A stretch of 64,000 nucleotides of DNA from Flavobacterium aeripolare (GCF_013294025.1 NZ_JABSNL010000003.1:62001-126000), one strand, 5' to 3'; positions 7,628-17,556 are shown, numbered from the stretch's first letter. The notes: generated by a model from the letters alone, not told the origin. Numbers and translations: made by a program.

Positions 7628-8749
7628 TTAAGAAAACATATCTTTTACTTTTTCAAAAAATGATTTGTCTGACTTTTCAGGATTAGGAACAAAATTTTCA
7701 TCTTCTAGATTTTTCTCGAAAAATTGTTTTTGTTCTTTGTTCAAGGTTTTAGGTGTCCATACGTTAACATGTACTAATAAATCACCGCTTCCGTATCCAT
7801 TGATACTTGGAATTCCTTTCCCTTTTAATCTTAAAATCTTACCTGATTGAATTCCTTCTTCAAGCTTGATTCTTACTTTACCGTTGATTGCTTCGATATC
7901 TTTAGAAACTCCTAAAACAGCCTCAGCAAAACCAATGTATAAATCGTAGTGCAAGTTTTCAGCTTCACGCTTTAAAAACTCATGTTCAAGTTCTTCAATC
8001 GCCACGATTAAATCTCCAGGAACGCTGTTTCCAGGTGCATCGTTTCCTTTATTAGAAACTTTTAATTGCATACCATCAACAACACCTGCAGGAATTTTTA
8101 TTGAAACTGTTTCATCTTCTAGAATCATACCTTGAGCATCTGCCTCAGCAGGTTTTTTATCTAAAATTTGACCCGAACCACCACAAGTAGGACAAGTAGA
8201 AGCAGATTGCATTCTACCTAAAATTGTGTTTGTAACACGCATCACTTGACCTTGACCGTGACAAGTACCACATGTTTTATAAGATACTCCTGGCGCTTGA
8301 ATTTTACGTTTTACTTTAACCTTCTTTTCTACACCATTAGCAATTTCTTCTAATGTCAATTTTACTTTGATACGTAGGTTGCTACCTTTAGTTCTACGTT
8401 GACCTCCGCCACCGCCACCAAAGCCGCCACCGCCACCAAAAGCACTTCCAAAGATGTCTCCAAATTGGCTAAAGATATCATCCATGTTCATGCCGCCTTG
8501 ACCGCCGCCACCAAATCCTCCTGAACCATCAAATGCTTGATGACCATATTGATCATACTTTGCTTTCTTACCTGGATCACTTAAAACTTCGTATGCCTCA
8601 GCCGCAACCTTAAACTTTTCCTCTGCCTCTTTGTCGCCAGGATTCTTGTCAGGATGATACTCTAATGCTTTTTTTCTGTAAGCTTTCTTAATAGCTGCAG
8701 CATCTGCACCTTTAGAAATACCTAATATCTCGTAAAAATCTTGTTTCAT
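7628..8749 (-). CDS. dnaJ: chaperone protein DnaJ
   Basis: 373-residue type-I-like J protein, the cochaperone that stimulates DnaK ATPase and delivers unfolded clients. The J domain carries HPD at 32-34 followed by KNPGD. A Gly/Phe-rich segment (~72-115) follows. The zinc-binding region has only two CxxCxGxG motifs (Cys160/163 and Cys186/189) where the classic protein has four, so one zinc site is expected instead of two. The C-terminal substrate-binding domains are complete. I recall the same shortened finger in other flavobacterial DnaJ proteins. It is downstream of grpE, in the usual heat-shock pair. Confidence 0.95.
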   Translation of the reverse strand: MKQDFYEILGISKGADAAAIKKAYRKKALEYHPDKNPGDKEAEEKFKVAAEAYEVLSDPGKKAKYDQYGHQAFDGSGGFGGGGQGGMNMDDIFSQFGDIFGSAFGGGGGFGGGGGGQRRTKGSNLRIKVKLTLEEIANGVEKKVKVKRKIQAPGVSYKTCGTCHGQGQVMRVTNTILGRMQSASTCPTCGGSGQILDKKPAEADAQGMILEDETVSIKIPAGVVDGMQLKVSNKGNDAPGNSVPGDLIVAIEELEHEFLKREAENLHYDLYIGFAEAVLGVSKDIEAINGKVRIKLEEGIQSGKILRLKGKGIPSINGYGSGDLLVHVNVWTPKTLNKEQKQFFEKNLEDENFVPNPEKSDKSFFEKVKDMFS

Positions 8750-8842
8750 TTTAATTTGTATTTTATTGAATACTAGTATGCACTAGCCTCCTTTTTTTAG
8801 ATATACTATTAAAGACAATTATTTTATCTTCAAGTGCTTTCT

Positions 8843-9421
8843 CTATTGCCCGATTACTACTTTAGGAAAACGGATAATTTTGTCTCCTAATTTGTACCCT
8901 TTTTCAAGAACATCAACAATTTTCCCTTTCATCTTGTCAGAAGGAGCTGGTATTTGTGTAATTGCTTCAGCAAAATCAGCATCAAATGCGTCTCCAGCTT
9001 TTACATCTACAACCTCTAATCCTTTAGTAACTAAAGTGTTTTTTAATTTCTCATGAATTAATTCAACCCCTTTTGTCATAAGCTCATCTTCAGACTTAGA
9101 GATTTCAATCATCGCTCTATCAAAATCATCAAGAACTGGCAACATCGCTAATAAAACTTCTTGATTTGCTGTTTTAAACAATTCAATACGTTCTTTTGTA
9201 GTACGTCTTTTATAATTTTCAAACTCAGCAAACAGTCTTAAAAACTTATCTTTCTCTTGTGTTAAGTCTCTCGTTAATTGCTCTTCAACAGTTAATTCTT
9301 CGGTCACAACTTGCTCTTCATTAGCGTTGTTCTCAATCGTTACATCTTCTACTTTCTGATCGATTTCTGTGTTTTCAGCTGCCATATTACTAGTATTTTT
9401 AAATATATTCTTAAACTTCAT
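8843..9421 (-). CDS. grpE: nucleotide exchange factor GrpE
   Basis: A GrpE of about 192 residues: an acidic N-terminus (AENTEIDQKVEDVTIENN), a long helix with LRLFAEFENYKRRTTKER, and a C-terminal beta domain ending in YKLGDKIIRFPKVVIGQ, the family signature. It releases ADP from DnaK. An ATG at 9490 is in frame, but it lies upstream of a near-perfect promoter at 9444-9476, so it cannot be on the main transcript. The ATG at 9421 (MKFKNIFKN) is chosen; the ATG at 9385 (MAAENTE) remains possible. It forms an operon with dnaJ. Confidence 0.93.
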   Translation of the reverse strand: MKFKNIFKNTSNMAAENTEIDQKVEDVTIENNANEEQVVTEELTVEEQLTRDLTQEKDKFLRLFAEFENYKRRTTKERIELFKTANQEVLLAMLPVLDDFDRAMIEISKSEDELMTKGVELIHEKLKNTLVTKGLEVVDVKAGDAFDADFAEAITQIPAPSDKMKGKIVDVLEKGYKLGDKIIRFPKVVIGQ

Positions 9422-9443
9422 TTTTGCACTTTTCTTTGGATGG

Positions 9444-9476
9444 CAAAAGTACTGCCAAAACTTAAAAAATGTCAAA
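9444..9476 (-). promoter_or_regulatory. Bacteroidota-type promoter of grpE-dnaJ
   Basis: On the minus strand, TTTG (9476-9473), a 21-bp spacer, then TACTTTTG (9451-9444). This is an exact TAnnTTTG -7 element with the matching -33 TTTG. It predicts a start near 9437, about 16 nt before the chosen grpE ATG. Confidence 0.75.
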
Positions 9477-9691
9477 TTGTCACTTTTCATTTTTAAGCTT
9501 AAAACACGTCATAAACCACCATTTTGATTAAATAACGTCACTAAAATTAAAATTTAATATAATTTTAAGACAATTATCACTATTTTTTGATAAGTTTGTT
9601 TCTGATACGAAGAAAAACTGAGACGGAGACGTCTGACATAAAAGGTGTTTTTTCGATTCGCTAAATTATTAATTCGCGCTTACCCTATACT
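9477..9691. other. non-coding stretch between the grpE promoter and the hisS terminator
   Basis: AT-rich sequence with no supportable gene. A small imperfect palindrome (GAGACGGAGACGTCT) occurs near 9620. I see no tRNA-like or repeated structure. Confidence 0.5.
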
Positions 9692-9728
9692 AAAAAAAGC
9701 TTTGTTCTATCAACAAAGCTTTTTTTAT
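9692..9728. terminator. terminator downstream of hisS
   Basis: AAAAAAAGCTTTGTT, a five-base loop, then AACAAAGCTTTTTTT. It is a strong symmetrical hairpin 22 bp after the minus-strand hisS stop and could stop transcription in either direction. Confidence 0.85.
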
Positions 9729-9749
9729 ATCCCTACCTCAACACTTTTT

Positions 9750-11120
9750 TTATAGCAAAGCAGCCTTAAGTTCTTCAAGGCTAAGATTCACTTGCTCACC
9801 AGTACTAAGGTTTTTTAAGGCATAGTTATTTGTTGCCATCTCTGTTTCGCCGGCAATTACTGCAAAAGGAATACTACGTCTATCTGCATGCTGGAACTGT
9901 TTCGCCATTTTGGCACTATCAGGGTACAACTCTACTTTAATTCCTGCTCCACGCAAATCTTTAATTGCTTGCATTGCATACAGCGCCTCGGTATCACCAT
10001 AATTGATAAAAAGAGCTTTTGTAGCAGCAGTCACTGTTTCAGGAAAAAGATTTAGTTCTTCTACTACAAGATAAATTCTATCAAGTCCAAAAGAGATTCC
10101 TACACCACTCATATTTTTTAGTCCAAAAATACCAGTAAGATCGTCATATCTTCCTCCTCCACCAATAGACCCCATAGCAACGGTCTTAGGCGCAGCAACT
10201 TCAAAAATTGCTCCTGTATAATAATTCAATCCTCTTGCAAGTGTTACATCTAGGTCTAATACTGCAGTTGCCAAACCTAAGCTTGTTACATTATCACAGA
10301 TAAAACGAAGTTCAGCCACCCCTTTCATTCCCTCTTCAGAAGAAGCTAATAGTTGTGATAATTTTTCGATCTTCTCTGTAATTGATCCCGTAAAATTGAA
10401 TAAAGGCTGTACTTTTTCAATTGCTGCAGCATCGATTCCTTTTTCGATCATTTCTTTTTTAACACCGTCTTCTCCTATTTTATCTAGCTTATCTAAAGCA
10501 ACAGTAAAATCAATTAATTTATCTGATGCACCAATAACCTCAGCAATACCTGATAAAATTTTTCTATTGTTGATTTTGATTGTTACACCTTCTAATCCTA
10601 AAGCCGTAAAAACAGTATCATATAACTGCACTAATTCTACTTCTTGCCATAAAGATGTTGATCCCACAACATCTGCATCACACTGAAAAAATTCTCTAAA
10701 CCTACCTTTTTGTGGACGGTCTGCTCTCCAGACTGGTTGAATTTGATACCTCTTAAAAGGAAATTCAATTTCGTTCTGGTGCTGTACCACATAACGTGCA
10801 AACGGCACTGTTAAGTCGTAGCGCAGTGCTTTCTCAGAGATGCTTGCTGTTAATTTAGTGCTATCTTTAGCTTCTAAATGCGCTGCATTGGCTTTAGCCA
10901 AATAATCCCCTGAATTTAATATTTTAAAAATTAAACGATCTCCTTCTTCACCGTATTTCCCCATCAAGGTGTCTGAATTTTCAAACGATGGTGTTTCTAT
11001 AGGTTGGAAACCAAATTTCTCAAAATTACTTCTGATAATTTGCATGATGTATTGACGCTTTGCCACCTCTGTAGGTGAAAAATCTCTCGTTCCTTTAGGT
11101 ATACTTGGTTTTGATGCCAT
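9750..11120 (-). CDS. hisS: histidine--tRNA ligase
   Basis: A 456-residue class II aminoacyl-tRNA synthetase that charges tRNA-His. It opens with KGTRDFSP, the family start. Motif 2 is in [15 protein letters not shown], the histidine-specific peptides [14 protein letters not shown] and [13 protein letters not shown] are present, and motif 3 is [10 protein letters not shown]-terminal anticodon-binding domain follows. The ATG at 11120 ([11 protein letters not shown]) is chosen; an upstream in-frame ATG at 11165 would add 15 residues with no homology that I recognise. Single copy in this window. Confidence 0.95.
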   Translation of the reverse strand: MASKPSIPKGTRDFSPTEVAKRQYIMQIIRSNFEKFGFQPIETPSFENSDTLMGKYGEEGDRLIFKILNSGDYLAKANAAHLEAKDSTKLTASISEKALRYDLTVPFARYVVQHQNEIEFPFKRYQIQPVWRADRPQKGRFREFFQCDADVVGSTSLWQEVELVQLYDTVFTALGLEGVTIKINNRKILSGIAEVIGASDKLIDFTVALDKLDKIGEDGVKKEMIEKGIDAAAIEKVQPLFNFTGSITEKIEKLSQLLASSEEGMKGVAELRFICDNVTSLGLATAVLDLDVTLARGLNYYTGAIFEVAAPKTVAMGSIGGGGRYDDLTGIFGLKNMSGVGISFGLDRIYLVVEELNLFPETVTAATKALFINYGDTEALYAMQAIKDLRGAGIKVELYPDSAKMAKQFQHADRRSIPFAVIAGETEMATNNYALKNLSTGEQVNLSLEELKAALL

Positions 11121-11226
11121 TATTTTATTTTTAAAATTTACAACATTAGAAAAGTAGCTTAGCACATATGAAAAGCTGCCGCTTCTAAATTAGGTTGCAA
11201 ATATCTTATTTTTAAAATAAAAAAAT

Positions 11227-12396
11227 TTAGAAATTACCTATAATCTCAAATTCCTTCTTTTTATCTTTATTTAACGAAACTTTTTTCAAAAAAAATCTTA
11301 AGTCTGTTGTTAGGGGTAGCTGATTTTGATTATCCCAAAAGTTAGCCAAATAAGGAAATTTAGCCTTGAATATATCCCTATCAACAGGAAAATTAGATTC
11401 AACTTTATCATTAGTTATTGTATTTGTTATAAAGTAGTCCATTGCAAAATCTACATAAACTGGTTTGATATCTTTTTTATTTCTCAAAACTTTTAGCTGC
11501 GTATTGAGTTTTGAACTTTTTAAATAATATTTATTTAGAATTTCATCTTTACCATAAATAGTAAATCGCTCGTAGCTAGTGGTTTTATATTGCGTATTCG
11601 ATAATGTAAATTTTATATAAGGTATTAAATCAGGTTGGTCATAAAGCGATATAAAATGCTCCACGATCGCATAGTCATTTTTGTTGATGATAAAATAACC
11701 TTTCACCGTTTGCCCCCATGCACTTTTTTCTTTTCCTTCAAATACTATTTTTCGAAAAGTAGCATCATTATATATTACCTCTTTGAAATTTGTTTTCTCT
11801 CTAACAGGCATTGGTGGGCTAAAAAACTGATTAAAGTCTGGTAACGTAAAATCGATCGCGTTCTTCTTTTCGAACATACTAGTCTTTCTCATGTTTAGGA
11901 CTTCGATATCATAAGGATTTTTTGAGTTATCATTTTTACTTCTCTTACCTTGAATATCTTGCAGAATAGTAATGCTATCCTCACTTTTCAAAACGCTTCT
12001 TAAAAAGAAATTAGCCGTGTATTCTTTGATGAAATTTTCGCTCATTTTATCATACACTTTTTTCATAAAAGGTTCAACATTAGAAACAAGCACTTCATCT
12101 AATATAAAAGCTTTAGATTCCATAAAAATAGTATCCTTTTTTGCTATAGCATCGAAAATGCTTTTTATAGAATTGTAACCTAATAACTTAAAATTAATTT
12201 CATTTGTACTGGAATTAAAAATAAAAAAACCTTCATGATTTGTTGAAGAGTTATCAACGTCATTAGAAATGCTAACATTTTCCAAAGGTAGTTTTGTCTC
12301 CTGATCAACAATCAATTTGCTAACTTTTAAAATTTGTGAGCTTCCTACACTACTCATAAAAAGGACGCAATATAGCGTAAAGAAGGTGTTTTTCAT
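11227..12396 (-). CDS. secreted protein with carboxypeptidase-regulatory-like domain
   Basis: 389 residues. The N-terminus is a signal peptide (MKNTFFTLYCVLFMSSVGSS). It is followed by a beta-sandwich domain of the CarboxypepD_reg-like type that often precedes TonB-dependent receptors (LIVDQETKLPLENVSISN ... HEGFFIF). The rest has no catalytic motif I can recognise and resembles Bacteroidota DUF-type outer-envelope proteins with alternating beta strands. There is no C-terminal type-IX sorting signal and no lipobox. Function unknown; periplasmic or outer-membrane location is an inference. It is the gene upstream of hisS on the same strand, but 100 bp apart. Confidence 0.65.
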   Translation of the reverse strand: MKNTFFTLYCVLFMSSVGSSQILKVSKLIVDQETKLPLENVSISNDVDNSSTNHEGFFIFNSSTNEINFKLLGYNSIKSIFDAIAKKDTIFMESKAFILDEVLVSNVEPFMKKVYDKMSENFIKEYTANFFLRSVLKSEDSITILQDIQGKRSKNDNSKNPYDIEVLNMRKTSMFEKKNAIDFTLPDFNQFFSPPMPVREKTNFKEVIYNDATFRKIVFEGKEKSAWGQTVKGYFIINKNDYAIVEHFISLYDQPDLIPYIKFTLSNTQYKTTSYERFTIYGKDEILNKYYLKSSKLNTQLKVLRNKKDIKPVYVDFAMDYFITNTITNDKVESNFPVDRDIFKAKFPYLANFWDNQNQLPLTTDLRFFLKKVSLNKDKKKEFEIIGNF

Positions 12397-12535
12397 TTTT
12401 AATCTTTATAAATTAAATTTCTGACAATCAAACAAATATGCGATTTTAAAACAGCAAATAACTTATTTTTAAAATAAATAATACTTCTTCTAAAACAAAC
12501 TTGTAACAAAAATTGTATTTTCGTGTCAAACAAGT

Positions 12536-13780
12536 ATGATGCTAAATTTATTTAAGGAAAACGTACGAATTGCGGTGGGTTCTATACGAACTCAAATGTT
12601 AAGAACTGTTCTTACCGTAATTATTATTGCTATAGGAATCACTGCACTTGTGGGAATTCTAACCGTGGTGTCGGCATTAGAGAATACCATCTCATCTGAC
12701 TTTGCTTCTATGGGAGCCAACACTTTTAATATTAAGCAATACGAAAACGTGACGAGAAGACGTGGCGGAGACGAGCGCGAAGTAATCAATCCTATTATTT
12801 CGTATCCTGAAGCCGTTGCTTTTAAAAACAAATACAAATATCCTTTTACAGATACTTCAATTTCATTTACAGCCACAAGTACGGCTGAAGTAAAATATGA
12901 AGCCGATAAAACAGATCCAGAAATCTCTGTAGTAGGTGTAGACGAATTTTTCTTAACAAATTCAGGTCTCAAAACTGATCTAGGACGTAATTTTACCAAT
13001 TTTGACATTAGCAATAATACCTATTCTTGTATCGTAGGATCTGATTTTGGAAAAGGTCTTTTTAAAGATATTAATCCTATTGATAAAATAATTTCGATAC
13101 GCGGTGCCCGCTTCAAAGTTATAGGAATGCTCGAAGAAAAGGGTTCCACCTTTGGTAACAGTCAAGATTTACGTGTTTTAATTCCCATTCAAGTTGCACG
13201 ATCCTTGTTTACAGCCCTTAACATTAATTACACGATGAGTGTTATGGTGGAGAAAAAAGAACTGTTAGATCAAGCGATTGATAATGCTAACAACACTATG
13301 AGACGTGTTAGAAAATTAAGCCCTATTAAAGACAACAACTTTGGAGTCGTTCGTTCTGATGATTTAATCAATCGTATTTTGAGCATTACGCAGTATCTAG
13401 GAGTAGCTTCCTGGTTCATTGGGATTATCACCATTTTAGGATCTTCTATCGCTTTAATGAATATCATGTTTGTATCTGTGACTGATAGAACGAGAGAAAT
13501 TGGAGTTAGAAAAGCATTAGGAGCCAAACGTACTACAATTGCCTATCAATTTTTTATAGAGACATTAATCATTGGCCAACTAGGAGGAATTGTGGGAATT
13601 ATTTTTGGTGTACTAATAGGTTTTGGAATCGCAACAGCCATGGATTTTGTATTTGTAATTCCGTGGATGGCGATTATTGCCGCTTTCATTACTAGTTTTA
13701 TTGTCGCTATCATTTCAGGTCTATATCCTGCACTTAAAGCCTCTAAACTAGACCCTGTAGAATCATTGCGATACGAATAA
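12536..13780 (+). CDS. MacB/FtsX-family ABC transporter permease
   Basis: 414 residues with the MacB layout: a transmembrane helix at ~20-45 (RTVLTVIIIAIGITALVGIL), a large periplasmic MacB_PCD domain (~50-280) and three C-terminal helices of the FtsX domain. The conserved TDRTREIGVRKALGAKR loop is present, and the end is PALKASKLDPVESLRYE. Such permeases work with a LolD/MacB-type ATPase in mechanotransmission or lipoprotein/peptide export. No ATPase gene is adjacent here, so the partner must be elsewhere. It is convergent with prmC, with only 6 bp between the stops. Confidence 0.88.
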   Translation: MMLNLFKENVRIAVGSIRTQMLRTVLTVIIIAIGITALVGILTVVSALENTISSDFASMGANTFNIKQYENVTRRRGGDEREVINPIISYPEAVAFKNKYKYPFTDTSISFTATSTAEVKYEADKTDPEISVVGVDEFFLTNSGLKTDLGRNFTNFDISNNTYSCIVGSDFGKGLFKDINPIDKIISIRGARFKVIGMLEEKGSTFGNSQDLRVLIPIQVARSLFTALNINYTMSVMVEKKELLDQAIDNANNTMRRVRKLSPIKDNNFGVVRSDDLINRILSITQYLGVASWFIGIITILGSSIALMNIMFVSVTDRTREIGVRKALGAKRTTIAYQFFIETLIIGQLGGIVGIIFGVLIGFGIATAMDFVFVIPWMAIIAAFITSFIVAIISGLYPALKASKLDPVESLRYE

Positions 13781-13786
13781 ATCGCT

Positions 13787-14641
13787 TTACTTTTGACTTT
13801 TTGTCATTCGATCATTACCGTAAATATCTTTTTGTAACGCTATGTTTTTAAATGCGAATTCTTCTAGTAAAGAAATGGTTTCTTTACCTAGATATTGATT
13901 GATTTCATAGTATAAATAGCCCCCGTTCACCAAGTGTTGCTGGGCTAATGCGGCTATTTTTCGATAAAAAATCAAAGCATTATCATCAGCTACAAAGAGC
14001 GCTAAGTGAGGTTCGTACTCTAAAACATTCTTTTTGATCTCCACTTTTTCTAAGTTTCGAATGTAAGGTGGATTAGAAACGATAATGTCAAATTCTTGCT
14101 GTAGCTTTTCTGTATTCAATATATCTGCTAGTATAAATGTCACGTTAACACCATTCTTTTCAGCATTTTTTTTGGCTGTAGCCAAAGCTTGCTTAGAAAC
14201 ATCAATAGCAAAAACCTCAACATTAGAAATGTTTTTTGCTAATGCAATAGCGATACAACCACTACCGGTACCTATATCTAAAATTTTCAATGGTTTTGTG
14301 GCTAGACTATTTTTACAATCTGAAACAATCCAGTCTACTAATTCCTCTGTCTCTGACCTAGGAATTAAAACATTTTCATTAACATTAAATTCCATTCCGT
14401 AAAAATGTGCATTTCCTAAAAGATATTGCACCGGAATTTCTAGCTTTAATTGCTGCAGTAAATCATTGTAATACTCTATTTCTATTGGCGTAAAACCAAG
14501 ATCAAGGTGTAGCGCTAAATCAATTCTACGAAGTTTGTTTTTCTCCTCCAGTATCAAGTAAAAGAAGCTCTCTGCTTCGTCTGCACCATGAATTGGCGTA
14601 AGTTCTTGAATAAAATGATCGCGGTATTGTTTAATAGTCAT
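13787..14641 (-). CDS. prmC: peptide chain release factor N5-glutamine methyltransferase
   Basis: 284-residue SAM-dependent methyltransferase that modifies the glutamine of the GGQ motif in RF1 and RF2. The N-terminal helical domain recognises the factor. The catalytic domain has motif I ILDIGTGSGCIAIALA and the diagnostic NPPY in IIVSNPPYIRN. The sequence RSETEELVDWI before motif I is also typical. Length and start are normal. It is followed leftwards by the convergent permease gene. Confidence 0.93.
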   Translation of the reverse strand: MTIKQYRDHFIQELTPIHGADEAESFFYLILEEKNKLRRIDLALHLDLGFTPIEIEYYNDLLQQLKLEIPVQYLLGNAHFYGMEFNVNENVLIPRSETEELVDWIVSDCKNSLATKPLKILDIGTGSGCIAIALAKNISNVEVFAIDVSKQALATAKKNAEKNGVNVTFILADILNTEKLQQEFDIIVSNPPYIRNLEKVEIKKNVLEYEPHLALFVADDNALIFYRKIAALAQQHLVNGGYLYYEINQYLGKETISLLEEFAFKNIALQKDIYGNDRMTKSQK

Positions 14642-14676
14642 AAGCGTAAAATTCCTTGAAATGTAATGCTAAGTTT

Positions 14677-15162
14677 TTATAATTTTTTCAACATCCAGAT
14701 TGGACACGAAGTATGACCCGTGCTTCCCATAGGCTGATCGATGTATTCAAATCCTGATTTTTTATACAGTTTTTGAGCACCATGCATAAAAGGCATTGTT
14801 TCTAGATAACAATTTAAATAGTTAAACTCCCGTGCTGTTTGCATACAAGTTTCCATCATTTTTGCCCCTAGCCCCAAACCTCTAGTTGCTGGCGCAAAAT
14901 ACATTTTTTGTAATTCACACAAACTTTCGGCCTCATTTTCTAAAGGTGCAACTCCAGCACATCCCACTATTTTACCTTCCATTTCTAGAACAAAATATGC
15001 AGCTCTAGGCTTGCTGTATTCTTCAAACATTAAATCTAAATAGGGATCTTCATACGCCGTTCCTACTTTTGGAATCTCCATCTCATCAAAAACCGCACGT
15101 ATTAAAGCCGCAACAGCAGGATTGTCTTTTTTCTCAATCTTTCTAATGATTCCGTTTTCCAT
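14677..15162 (-). CDS. GNAT-family N-acetyltransferase
   Basis: 161 residues with a GNAT fold: an acetyl-CoA pyrophosphate-binding loop in TRGLGLGAKMMETC (motif A) preceded by a beta strand ending MYFAPA, and a C-terminal LYKKSGFEYI motif B. The substrate is not predictable. It lies 35 bp upstream of prmC on the same strand and is divergent from ribD. Confidence 0.85.
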   Translation of the reverse strand: MENGIIRKIEKKDNPAVAALIRAVFDEMEIPKVGTAYEDPYLDLMFEEYSKPRAAYFVLEMEGKIVGCAGVAPLENEAESLCELQKMYFAPATRGLGLGAKMMETCMQTAREFNYLNCYLETMPFMHGAQKLYKKSGFEYIDQPMGSTGHTSCPIWMLKKL

Positions 15163-15244
15163 TTTTACAAAGCTAAATTAGTATGGTGCAAAAATAGAAA
15201 TACTTTACGGCAATTCATCGTGCTTTCAAAACTAATGTTAATCC

Positions 15245-15275
15245 TTCGGCTTGAGCCTAAAAATAATTACTTTTG
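15245..15275 (+). promoter_or_regulatory. promoter of the ribD cluster
   Basis: Exact TAnnTTTG element TACTTTTG at 15268-15275. The -33 region is weak (TTCG at 15245-15248, 19-bp spacing). The predicted transcription start, about 15279-15282, coincides with the GTG start codon of ribD. Confidence 0.55.
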
Positions 15276-15279
15276 CATA

Positions 15280-16320
15280 GTGAACATACATGAAAAATAT
15301 ATCCAGCGTTGCATAACCCTAGCCAAAAATGGCTTAGGAACGACTTACCCTAATCCTATGGTAGGTAGTGTTATTGTTTATGACAACAAAATAATAGGAG
15401 AAGGTTGGCATAAAATGTCTGGCGAAGGCCATGCCGAAGTAAATGCCATTAACTCCGTAAAAGATAAATCGCTACTTAAAAAGGCAACAATATACGTGAG
15501 TTTAGAACCGTGCAGCCATTTTGGCCGTACGCCACCTTGCTGTGAATTGATCATAAAACATGAAATTCCATACGTTGTAGTAGGAACTGTTGATCCTAAC
15601 ATTCAAGTAGCAGGAAACGGAATCAAGAGATTGGTTGCGGCTGGAGCCAAAGTTACTGTAGGTATCCTAGAAAAAGAATGCATCTCCTTGAACAAGCGTT
15701 TTTTTACTTACCACTTAAAAAAACGTCCGTACATTATATTAAAATGGGCAGAAAGCCGCGATGGTTTTATAGCACCGGAAAGTAAAGACGAACAGCAGCC
15801 CGTTTGGATTACAAATACATATTCGAGACAATTAGTCCATAAATGGCGCAGTGAAGAGCAAGCCATTCTTGTAGGCACAAAAACCGTCCTTGATGACAAC
15901 CCTAAACTCGATGTTAGAGATTGGTCAGGGTCAAATCCTGTGAGAGTGGTACTAGACCTTCACAATCGAATTCCAGAGTCACTTCATGTAAAGGATGGAA
16001 AAGTCAAAACGATTTTCATCACCACAGTAGCAAAAGAAGGAACAGCTATGGTTGTTTATGAAAAAGTAAATACTAGCGAAGAACTGGCAAAGCAAATTAC
16101 CGCAATTCTATACCGCCATCAATTACAGTCAGTTATTATTGAAGGAGGACAGCAAACGATTCAAACTTTCATTGATGCTAATCTATGGGATGAAGCACGC
16201 ATTTTTAAAGGTAATTCCGTTTTTACAACAGGGACTGCCGCTCCAACAATTCAAGGAAAGGAATTTGAAAAGCACCATATAATGACTGATGAATACATGA
16301 AAATTTACAACCATGATTGA
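15280..16320 (+). CDS. ribD: bifunctional diaminohydroxyphosphoribosylaminopyrimidine deaminase / 5-amino-6-(5-phosphoribosylamino)uracil reductase
   Basis: 346-residue riboflavin-pathway enzyme. The N-terminal cytidine-deaminase-like domain has HAEVNAI (zinc His and catalytic Glu) and PCSHFGRTPPC (two zinc Cys). The C-terminal domain is the NADPH-dependent reductase (ILKWAESRDGFIA, GTKTVLDDNPKLDVR, IIEGGQQTIQ). The GTG at 15280 (encoding MNIHEKYIQRC) is chosen: the longer frame from 15220 would begin upstream of the promoter -7 element. If the promoter is right, the message is nearly leaderless. The gene overlaps the following HAD gene by 8 bp. Confidence 0.93.
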   Translation: MNIHEKYIQRCITLAKNGLGTTYPNPMVGSVIVYDNKIIGEGWHKMSGEGHAEVNAINSVKDKSLLKKATIYVSLEPCSHFGRTPPCCELIIKHEIPYVVVGTVDPNIQVAGNGIKRLVAAGAKVTVGILEKECISLNKRFFTYHLKKRPYIILKWAESRDGFIAPESKDEQQPVWITNTYSRQLVHKWRSEEQAILVGTKTVLDDNPKLDVRDWSGSNPVRVVLDLHNRIPESLHVKDGKVKTIFITTVAKEGTAMVVYEKVNTSEELAKQITAILYRHQLQSVIIEGGQQTIQTFIDANLWDEARIFKGNSVFTTGTAAPTIQGKEFEKHHIMTDEYMKIYNHD

Positions 16321-16915
16321 TGCCATTATATTTGACTTTGGAGATGTTTTTATCAATTTAGATAGAAAACTCACTGAAGAAAGTTTTAAAAAACTAGGTC
16401 TCGATAGCTGGACAAATGATTTAGAAGCTTTAAATTTTCAGTTTGAAATAGGCGCAATCACAGAAAACGATTTTCTCGAAGGCATTCAATCTAAAATCCC
16501 AAATAGTACTATAAATGAGATCAAAGCAGCTTGGAACACGGTCTTAGCCGATTTCCCAAGTTATAGATTAGACTTTCTAAAAAAACTATCTAAGCAATAC
16601 CGTCTCTTTTTACTAAGTAATACTGATGCTATACATATCACTAATTTCGAACAAAATATAGGGAAAGCCTATTATGAGGAGTTTTATTCTTGCTTCGAAA
16701 AAGTATATTTTTCATTTGAATTAGGAATGCGCAAACCAGATGCCGCTATCTATAATCACGTTTTGATCGAACAGCAATTAAAACCAGAAAACACTTTATT
16801 TGTAGACGATAAAAAGGAAAATACAGTTGCTGCAGCTGCATTAGGAATTAAAGTATGGCAATTACATGTAGGTCAAGAAGACGTCATTGATCTCTATAGT
16901 AAAAACGTAATCTAA
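16313..16915 (+). CDS. HAD-IA family hydrolase
   Basis: 200 residues of the YihX-like HAD subfamily. Motif I is IIFDFGDVFINLD (nucleophile Asp in FDFG; the usual GGV is GDV), motif II is LLSNTD, motif III is the Lys in GMRKPD, and motif IV is FVDDKKEN. A small helical C1 cap (~15-85) lies between motifs I and II. It is probably a phosphatase on a small phosphorylated metabolite. It overlaps ribD by 8 bp and is translationally coupled to it, which makes the missing riboflavin-pathway phosphatase a reasonable but untested guess. Confidence 0.87.
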   Translation: MIDAIIFDFGDVFINLDRKLTEESFKKLGLDSWTNDLEALNFQFEIGAITENDFLEGIQSKIPNSTINEIKAAWNTVLADFPSYRLDFLKKLSKQYRLFLLSNTDAIHITNFEQNIGKAYYEEFYSCFEKVYFSFELGMRKPDAAIYNHVLIEQQLKPENTLFVDDKKENTVAAAALGIKVWQLHVGQEDVIDLYSKNVI

Positions 16916-16923
16916 AAGTACAT

Positions 16924-17556
16924 TTGGAAATTAAAGACACTTATAATACCATTGCCATTGCTTCAGAAGAAATATTGTTCAAGGAAAAGAACAGTAAATT
17001 CTTTGGCTACGCCTTTCCTATAACTTCAGAGGAAGAGTTGAAGCCTATTATTGAAGTCTTACGAAAGAAACACCCACATGCAGGTCATTTTTGCTATGCC
17101 TATCAAATAGGGACCGATCCAATAAGCTATCGCGCTAATGACGATGGAGAACCTAGCAATAGCGCTGGCATGCCTATCTACGGTCAATTACAATCCTTTG
17201 ATGTTACCAATACTGTTGTGATCGTCGCTAGATTGTTTGGGGGAACTAAACTAGGTGTAGGTGGTTTAATATCTGCCTATAAAACAGCAGCTCAACTAGC
17301 ATTAGAAAGTTGTGAGATCATCGAGAAAACGATTGACATTCATTATGTCATCTCATTCGATTATAAAAACATGAATAAAGTCATGCGCGTAATTAAAGAG
17401 AAAAACCTTGACATTGTAGATCAAGGAATGGAAATGAATGCTGAAAACGGACTTCCAGTTGGGATTATCGAAATCAAAATAAGAAAAAAAAATGCCGAAC
17501 AAATAGCCGACATTTTTAATTCGCTTTATGAAATTGATATTCAAATTAAAGAATAA
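16924..17556 (+). CDS. YigZ / IMPACT family protein
   Basis: 210 residues of the UPF0029/YigZ family. The N-terminal domain has the family signature RANDDGEPSNSAGMPI and GGTKLGVGGLISAY, and a C-terminal ferredoxin-like DUF1949 domain follows. Cellular role in bacteria is unsettled; the eukaryotic relative IMPACT regulates translation. The start codon is TTG at 16924 (MEIKDTYNT). No ATG is available upstream before the preceding stop. It follows the HAD gene by 8 bp and is the last gene of the ribD cluster. Confidence 0.9.
   Translation: MEIKDTYNTIAIASEEILFKEKNSKFFGYAFPITSEEELKPIIEVLRKKHPHAGHFCYAYQIGTDPISYRANDDGEPSNSAGMPIYGQLQSFDVTNTVVIVARLFGGTKLGVGGLISAYKTAAQLALESCEIIEKTIDIHYVISFDYKNMNKVMRVIKEKNLDIVDQGMEMNAENGLPVGIIEIKIRKKNAEQIADIFNSLYEIDIQIKE

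Noticed and set aside
16919-16926. Exact TAnnTTTG motif (TACATTTG) overlapping the TTG start of the YigZ gene
   Set aside because: Transcription from it would start after the start codon, and no -33 element fits. The gene is better explained by cotranscription with the HAD gene 8 bp upstream.
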